From Gammaproteobacteria bacterium (GTDB lineage: Bacteria; Pseudomonadota; Gammaproteobacteria; Enterobacterales; Psychrobiaceae), in NCBI GenBank assembly GCA_013214945.1, contig JABSRT010000033.1:1-38187 (forward strand): 38,187 bases of DNA, in the 5' to 3' direction. A model generated the notes under the pieces. It was not told the origin of the DNA and ran no database searches. It saw nothing but the letters and a program-made list of their open reading frames with translations. Below, piece by piece: positions 33,306 through 38,187 of this stretch. Position 1 is the first letter of the stretch, and each line of letters opens with the position of its first letter. The translations under genes and the position numbers were made by a program.

Positions 33306-33739
33306 TAGAATATCCTTATTCAAGCTGATTTGTGAGATTAAATTTTAACCGAACCTAAGCTAGATCGCGAGCTTTAATTCTAAATAAACACACAAAATCA
33401 CGCAAAAAAAAACCTTTTTTTTACTCGACTAACGTCTGAGTTTAAATATTGCTATTAAAAGAAACTTTTTTTCCAAATTGGACCACTAAAAAACAATGTA
33501 GCGACGATTACGGTAACTTTTTTGTTGTTTTACTATTAGGCAATGAGGAAACAAGTTCAGCAGAAACTATCCATTTTTTTTGCTACAAAATTAGCCGGTA
33601 AGCTTAATGGCGATATTGATATTTTGTGATAGGCTTAAATCAATCGATATATTAATACTAACTCGAAGACTAGCCATATAATAATTTTATTATTGGAGCT
33701 GTTATATGGTTTGGATTCACCCATATAGGCATAATACGC
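33306..33739. other. Intergenic stretch and leader of the chemoreceptor gene
   Basis: AT-rich, with an A9-CC-T8 stretch near 33404-33422. The last 70 bp carry a leader ORF and alternative hairpins described separately. No other gene is visible. Confidence 0.5.
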
Positions 33740-33768
33740 ATGTTAAAATTTCAAAAAATAAATCATAA
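33674..33768 (+). promoter_or_regulatory. Leader ORF and alternative hairpins before the chemoreceptor gene
   Basis: A 20-codon ORF (33706-33768, starts [10 protein letters not shown]) has a strong ribosome site (TTGGAG at 33693-33698) and overlaps the chemoreceptor start (33740) in another frame; the receptor's own start has a poor ribosome site. TATATGG (33703-33709), covering the leader start, can pair with CCATATA upstream (33674-33680, enclosing the ribosome site) or with CCATATA downstream (33721-33727). The two hairpins exclude each other. Translational coupling or attenuation is possible. Confidence 0.4.
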
Positions 33769-35764
33769 ACTTATTTTTTATTTTCTATCTTTGGCTTTAA
33801 TCCCCTTAATTATTTCCACTGTCATCAGTATTAACATTTCACAAAAGTCGATTAAATCTCAAGCTTTTAACCAGCTTGAATCGATAAGAGCAATAAAAAA
33901 ACATCAATTAACAAACTATATCACTTCGTTGCAAGCTAGCCTCCAGGTATTAAATAACTCGCCGTACGCCGCCCAAGCCTTTACTGCCTTTAGCCAGGCA
34001 ATGGATAATTCGGGTATAAAGGGTGAACAATGGATCAAAGCAGAGAAGCAATATGCTAAACGTTTCAAGAGCATCAATGAAGTAAATTCTTGGTATGATT
34101 TGTTTTTTATCAATCTAAAAGGCGATATTGTTTTCACCGTTGCTAAAGAGTCAGATTTAGGAATGAATATACCTAAATCTGTACTAAAAAATACGAGTAT
34201 GGGGATTGTATTTAACAAGGCAAAAAGTAGCGCTGTCGGTAGTATAGCAGTGAGTGATTTTATGCCATATCCACCTTCTAACAACGAACCCGCTGCATTT
34301 ATGATGACAAAATTAATTAATGTCACAGGTGCCCATGTTGGTTACGTCGCCTTGCAATTTCCATTAAATAAAGTAAACCAAATAATGCAGCAACGCGATG
34401 GTATGGGCCGAAGCGGTGAAACATATCTGGTCGGTCAAGATAAGCTGATGCGTTCTGACTCTTTTTTAGATCCCAAAGCTCATTCCGTCGTCGCTTCTTT
34501 TGCTGGTAACGTTCAAAATAATGGCATCGATACCGAGGCTGTACGCGCTGCATTCTCAGGAGAAAGTGCGAGCAGAATTATTACTGATTATAACGGTAAT
34601 CCAGTGCTTTCTTCGTTTACGACATTTGGCATCGCAGATTTTAAATGGGCGTTAATTGTCGAGATAGATGAAGCAGAAATATTTGAAATATCTAATAATC
34701 TGGTCAATTTATCCGTTATTTTAGTCATCATTGCTTCGTTGGTCATTGCTATCATTGGATTTTTTATTGCTAAAAATATCAGTCAACCTATCATCAAAGT
34801 GGTGTCGGCGGTTAAAAAGGTCGCCGCTGGTGATTTAACCACGACAATAAAAATTGATCAGCACGATGAACTTGGCCAATTACAACAAGCGATGTCTGAT
34901 ATGGTGGTGAAATTAAAAGGTATTATTGAACATATTGCCAATTCGTCCCATCAACAAGCGGCTGCCTCGCAAGAGCTTTCAAGCATTACGGAACTCACGA
35001 CAGCTAATGTTACCAGGCAACATTTGGCGACGGATCAAGTGGCTACTGCGATTAATGAAATGACCGTTTCTATCGATGAAGTCAGTCATAATACAACCGA
35101 AGCATGTAGCGTGGCAGATGAATCAACTCGATTAGTTAATACCAGTGTCGCTACCGTCAATGAAACGATTGAACAAATAGTTCAATTATCGGATGGGATC
35201 AGTAAATCTAAAGAATTAATTGATGAAGTGCAGGCTGGCACCTCCAATATCGTTAATATATTGGTGGTCATTAAAGGGATCGCTGATCAAACCAATTTAC
35301 TTGCGCTTAACGCGGCCATTGAAGCAGCCAGAGCTGGTGAGCAAGGCCGTGGCTTTGCCGTAGTCGCTGACGAAGTTAGAACCTTGGCACAAAACACTCA
35401 AAATTCAACGATTGAAATAGAAAACATGATCCAGTCGTTGGAAGTCAAAGTAGCGGCGGCCACTAACTCGATGGAGCAAGGTACAGCGCTGGCAAAACGC
35501 ATCGTTGATAGGACCAATGAAGTGACAGGTTCGTTAACAGAAGTTGAATCGTCGGTAATGAAAATATCTGAAATGAATATTCAAATTTCAGCAGCCACGC
35601 AAGAGCAAAGTTCAGTGGCTCGAGATATTAGCCAGCAAAGCACCGAAATAAACGACATATCTTTACAAACGGGCGCTAGCGCCAAAGAAATTGCCGCCGC
35701 TAGTGATGAGTTAGCCACATTAGCAGCTGAGTTAGCGGAACAAGTGAATAAATTTAAAATTTAA
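33740..35764 (+). CDS. Methyl-accepting chemotaxis protein
   Basis: A 674-residue transmembrane chemoreceptor. The first membrane helix is at about 10-30 ([21 protein letters not shown]). A large periplasmic ligand domain (about 35-320) of double-Cache type by its size and pattern ([47 protein letters not shown]) is followed by a second helix at about 323-345, HAMP ([23 protein letters not shown]) and the signalling domain with the conserved hairpin tip [22 protein letters not shown] and [14 protein letters not shown]. It lacks a clear C-terminal pentapeptide tether. It would steer CheA/CheW; ligand unknown. Its start lies inside a leader ORF, as described separately. Confidence 0.95.
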   Translation: MLKFQKINHKLIFYFLSLALIPLIISTVISINISQKSIKSQAFNQLESIRAIKKHQLTNYITSLQASLQVLNNSPYAAQAFTAFSQAMDNSGIKGEQWIKAEKQYAKRFKSINEVNSWYDLFFINLKGDIVFTVAKESDLGMNIPKSVLKNTSMGIVFNKAKSSAVGSIAVSDFMPYPPSNNEPAAFMMTKLINVTGAHVGYVALQFPLNKVNQIMQQRDGMGRSGETYLVGQDKLMRSDSFLDPKAHSVVASFAGNVQNNGIDTEAVRAAFSGESASRIITDYNGNPVLSSFTTFGIADFKWALIVEIDEAEIFEISNNLVNLSVILVIIASLVIAIIGFFIAKNISQPIIKVVSAVKKVAAGDLTTTIKIDQHDELGQLQQAMSDMVVKLKGIIEHIANSSHQQAAASQELSSITELTTANVTRQHLATDQVATAINEMTVSIDEVSHNTTEACSVADESTRLVNTSVATVNETIEQIVQLSDGISKSKELIDEVQAGTSNIVNILVVIKGIADQTNLLALNAAIEAARAGEQGRGFAVVADEVRTLAQNTQNSTIEIENMIQSLEVKVAAATNSMEQGTALAKRIVDRTNEVTGSLTEVESSVMKISEMNIQISAATQEQSSVARDISQQSTEINDISLQTGASAKEIAAASDELATLAAELAEQVNKFKI

Positions 35765-35845
35765 TGCCTGCTTACTCACGCCAGTGCTTATTAATTCACC
35801 TGATTTTTAAGCACTGATATTTAGCTAGCTATCGACCTTCTCACG

Positions 35846-36316
35846 CTATTGTGCTTGATAGAATTTTTTCTTGTTTTCATCATATTTAATCGTATATTTA
35901 GTCGTTGTGCTAAGGCAACAGCTTGAACCATTATCGTCATTTTCGGGTGCGGTTACCAAAAGTAAGCCATCTTTAAAACTAGCGCTATCATAGGTAGGAC
36001 TTGGAATTTTAAACTCCCCTTCATTGGCCACGACCAAACTACCCTCACGTGTTACGACAACCGGCGTTACGTATGTATTGCCTGCTCCGTCAGCTGAACC
36101 ACAACTTTTATCACCAGACCATAAAACACCATAAGCTTTGGCTTTTCCATCATAAGTTACCGCGGCAAAACCCTGTAAAGAATCTTGATCTTGATACTCT
36201 TTACAAGTGACTGTACTTAGATACTTTTTCATAATAGATGATACATCATCATATTCACTCGCCTGAGCTAAGGCAGTGATAATTAATCCGCAAGATATTA
36301 CTAACTTACCTATCAT
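35846..36316 (-). CDS. Secreted hypothetical protein
   Basis: A 156-residue protein with a signal peptide (MIGKLVISCGLIITALAQA/S) and an AGGGAA ribosome site 7 nt before its ATG. The mature part includes four Cys (VTCKEY, KSCGSAD, SSCCLST), suggesting disulphides in the periplasm, and a C-terminal TKYTIKYDENKKKFYQ strand pair. No known family comes to mind. It follows the cold-shock/excalibur gene by 44 nt on the same strand, so the two may form a small operon. Confidence 0.75.
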   Translation of the reverse strand: MIGKLVISCGLIITALAQASEYDDVSSIMKKYLSTVTCKEYQDQDSLQGFAAVTYDGKAKAYGVLWSGDKSCGSADGAGNTYVTPVVVTREGSLVVANEGEFKIPSPTYDSASFKDGLLLVTAPENDDNGSSCCLSTTTKYTIKYDENKKKFYQAQ

Positions 36317-36360
36317 TTTAATTCCCTTTAATATTATGTGATTTTATGACGATCTCGGTG

Positions 36361-36903
36361 CTAAAAGCGTGAATCGCTTTCACATGGCATGCCATCATTA
36401 TCACCGTCCATTTTGGTATCAGGGCAATGATTAATAAAAAACTTAGCTTCACTGAGCGAGGCCATTTCACTGCAATGCTGGCGACCGTCACACGCAAAGG
36501 CCGATTTATTATTGTCTAACACAGCGTGAGAAGAAGACAGTGATAGCGGCTCCTGGTCATTTGAGGGGGCTAAATTTAATCGCTCAAATGCAAAGATTCC
36601 TATTGCTATTACGGCAAGAATTGAAAAACATATTTTCTTTACCGATGAGCTTTTTTCGATCCGAACCGTGGGTTTGTAGCTTGATTTAACCGCGACTCCT
36701 TCGATGCTACTATTGATCGCTCTGGCTTTACCATTTTGTTGTTTCTCAACGTCGAAATAGATGACGTCACCTATTTTGGGTTGTCTGCTCATCGACTTTA
36801 ATTGAGATATGTGAATAAATGTATCTTGGTTCAGCTCTTCAGATCGAATAAAACCAAATCCTTTCTTGCCGTTCCAGTTTTTCAATTGTCCTTTATACAT
36901 CAT
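36361..36903 (-). CDS. Cold-shock domain / excalibur domain membrane protein
   Basis: A 180-residue fusion. Residues 1-70 are a cold-shock domain with RNP1 KGFGFI (14-19) and RNP2 TFIHIS (28-33), so the N-terminus should bind single-stranded RNA or DNA. A membrane helix follows (about 90-107, KKICFSILAVIAIGIFAF). The C-terminal ~45 residues hold a Cys-rich excalibur-type calcium-binding motif (MDGDNDGMPCES, with Cys residues in FACDGRQHCSEM and INHCPD). With the N-terminus inside the cell the excalibur part would be periplasmic. Two ATGs lie side by side; GGAAG sits better for the second. Similar CSD-TM-excalibur proteins occur in other gammaproteobacteria; role unknown. Confidence 0.87.
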   Translation of the reverse strand: MMYKGQLKNWNGKKGFGFIRSEELNQDTFIHISQLKSMSRQPKIGDVIYFDVEKQQNGKARAINSSIEGVAVKSSYKPTVRIEKSSSVKKICFSILAVIAIGIFAFERLNLAPSNDQEPLSLSSSHAVLDNNKSAFACDGRQHCSEMASLSEAKFFINHCPDTKMDGDNDGMPCESDSRF

Positions 36904-37127
36904 GCTTCCGTTGTTGATGTTACTTATAACCCTAATTCCCTATTAGTATCTCACAAAAACATACACTTAGGTCATGTTTTTTTAAAAAATTATATTTCAC
37001 CATCAAGAAAGCACTCCACTGCAAAGCTTATAAAGTCAGCAATTGCTCAGTATTACCTCATAGATATTATGGTCAGTAGAGCTGAAAACAACTAGCAAGT
37101 ACTCCGTTATTACATGTGCTATGCATT

Positions 37128-37150
37128 AAAAACCCCGCGTTAACAGCGGG
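37128..37150 (-). terminator. Rho-independent terminator of the MDR oxidoreductase gene
   Basis: On the minus strand CCCGC-TGTTAAC-GCGGG is followed by GTTTTT: a 5-bp GC stem, 7-nt loop and U-run. It starts 40 nt after the stop codon. Confidence 0.8.
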
Positions 37151-37189
37151 ATCTGTGGCACAGCAATCGAGAAAAGGCCCTTTAATTAT

Positions 37190-37950
37190 TTAATCAATCT
37201 TGAGCACTATTTTTCCAACATGATTCTTTTTCAAAAACTCATCTTGTGCTTGATTGATCTGTTCTAGCAAGAAAACTTGTGCCACAACGGGTTTGATTTT
37301 TTGTTGTTCGATATATTGAATTACTTTTTTGAACACTGTTGTTTCAAGCACAGTACAGCCATAAAAACTCAGATCTTTAAGGTAAAGTGTCCTAACATCT
37401 AATTCTACTACCGCCCCACCTATGGCACCTGATACTGCATAACGTCCTTGTGGCTTCAATATGTTTAACAGCACCGGCCATTGTGGCCCGGCAACTAAGT
37501 CGATAACCACATCAATGCTGCTGTCACCGATTGCAGCGACTAAATCGGTATTTCGAAGGATCACCTGATCAGCCCCCAGCGCTATAAGCTGTTGTTTCTT
37601 GCTCGCACTGGTAACCGCAATAACATTGGCACCTCGTGCTTTGGCCAACTGAATAGCTGCCGAACCGACACCGCCTGAGGCTCCAGTGATTAACACCCGA
37701 TCTTTGGCGCCGACATTGGCACGGGTTAGCATATTTTCAGCGGTTGAATACGAGCAAGGAAATGACGCTAATTCGATGTCGCTCAGTGTGCTTTCAATTT
37801 TATGAGCGTAACGGGATGGAACACGCGTATATTGCGCAAAAGCGCCAAATGTTTCCGAGCCATAATAATATGCATTGTCTAAAGGCTCGCTATCAAATTC
37901 ATGAAAACAAGGGGTTGTCCCAAAGGGATCCCCAACGTTATTGCCCAAGG
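37190..37950 (-). CDS. Zinc-less MDR (quinone oxidoreductase-like) dehydrogenase, 5'-truncated by a junction
   Basis: About 250 residues of a medium-chain dehydrogenase/reductase, missing its first ~90-100 (family length ~340). The kept part runs from GDPFGTTPCFHEFDSEPL through the lid SETFGAFAQYTRVPSRYAHKI and the Rossmann motif ITGASGGVGSAAIQLAKARGANVIAVT to the C-terminal HVGKIVLKID. Catalytic-zinc ligands would have been in the lost part; no structural-zinc Cys cluster is seen. The frame runs into foreign GC-rich sequence at about 37945-37955, where similarity to the family ends, so the listed end is only a limit. A terminator follows the gene. Confidence 0.85.
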
Positions 37951-38187
37951 GATTCCCCTCCCTCCGAGAGGAATCGGATCGCCTCGTCCGCGGCGCGGTC
38001 CGTGAGGTGCCTCGCCTCCTCGCCCTCCTTCTTTCGCAGGTAGGGCGGAGACATCGGACGATAGGTGTCGAAGTGCTCGCTCATCACGCCACGCTCGAAC
38101 TTGACCCCCCACTTGCCGACGAAGCCCGTGCGGTAGCCCGCGCCATGCAGGCGCGCGAAGTAGGTCTCGTCGGCCAACGCAGGACCC
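37951..38187 (-). CDS. Partial sulfatase from foreign GC-rich DNA
   Basis: About 78 codons open to the window end, reading ALADETYFARLHGAGYRTGFVGKWGVKFERG and then HLTDRAADEAIRFLSEGGE, where the sequence breaks off. LHxAGYxTGFVGKW is a hallmark of sulfatase-family proteins, and HLTDRAADEAIRFL is the helix before the usual FFLSVSFNAPH, which is missing. The sequence is roughly two-thirds GC with GC-rich third positions, against about 40-45% elsewhere in the window. Both ends of this gene are absent (one at the window edge, one at the junction). The source would be a GC-rich sulfatase-rich organism, for example a planctomycete or verrucomicrobium; that is a guess. Confidence 0.8.

Noticed and set aside
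33404-33422. A-run followed by T-run.
   Set aside because: Homopolymer tracts in AT-rich intergenic DNA, with no further context to suggest a function.
36955-36981. AAAAACAT...ATGTTTTT hairpin upstream of the cold-shock/excalibur gene.
   Set aside because: AT-only stem in AT-rich DNA; could be a terminator or 5' leader fold but support is too thin.
1-38187. CRISPR arrays, tRNA or rRNA genes.
   Set aside because: No regularly spaced repeats, no cloverleaf-like sequence with TTCRA, and no rRNA-like stretch were found by eye.

Overview
The window looks like the replication-terminus region of a gammaproteobacterial chromosome. The best guess is a marine Alteromonadales/Shewanella-like organism; this is inferred from gene types and an AT-leaning base composition, not from a database match. 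The key landmark is a near-consensus XerC/XerD dif site at 3555-3582. Right of dif, most genes are on the minus strand and so point toward dif, as expected for genes co-directional with a fork running from the origin to the terminus.

Layout. (1) 77 to about 2027: a complete group II intron with GUGCG 5' end, RT/maturase ORF and a 34-nt domain V. (2) About 2028-4947: a gene-poor zone around dif with hairpins, a short tandem repeat and two tiny divergent genes (57 aa and 45 aa) separated by a palindrome. (3) 4984-5760: a periplasmic substrate-binding protein gene flanked by two diverged copies of a non-coding block. (4) 6585-19441, minus strand: a full Tad/Flp pilus operon (flp, tadV, an AAA+ ATPase, rcpC, rcpA, a small lipoprotein, tadG-like, two tadE-like genes, tadZ, tadA, tadB, tadC, tadD). 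(5) 19988-21919: an L,D-transpeptidase followed almost directly by a transposase-type HTH protein lacking a DDE domain. (6) 22380-28640: a PhyH dioxygenase, a lipase-like hydrolase, a phospholipase A2-like secreted protein, a large STAND-type NTPase / GNAT-like / OmpR-type winged-helix fusion divergent from a tautomerase plus periplasmic-protein pair, and adhP behind a perfect FNR box. (7) 28743-37190: a CHASE4-GGDEF diguanylate cyclase, a subtilisin with a PKD domain, a 0.2-kb MITE, a chemoreceptor with an unusual leader, a small secreted protein, a cold-shock/excalibur protein and a zinc-less MDR oxidoreductase.

The last ~240 bases (about 37950-38187) are GC-rich, encode part of a sulfatase and cut the MDR gene in its coding sequence. 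Both ORFs are broken at the same point, which is best explained by a chimeric join to DNA from another organism.

Functionally the window combines surface attachment (Tad pilus), cell-wall crosslinking (L,D-transpeptidase), c-di-GMP and chemotaxis signalling, secreted hydrolases and anaerobic alcohol metabolism. The least conventional items are the NTPase-GNAT-OmpR fusion with its putative operator, the transposase-derived HTH coupled to the transpeptidase, the AAA+ ATPase in the Tad operon, the alternative-hairpin leader before the chemoreceptor, and the palindrome-separated small-gene pair next to dif.
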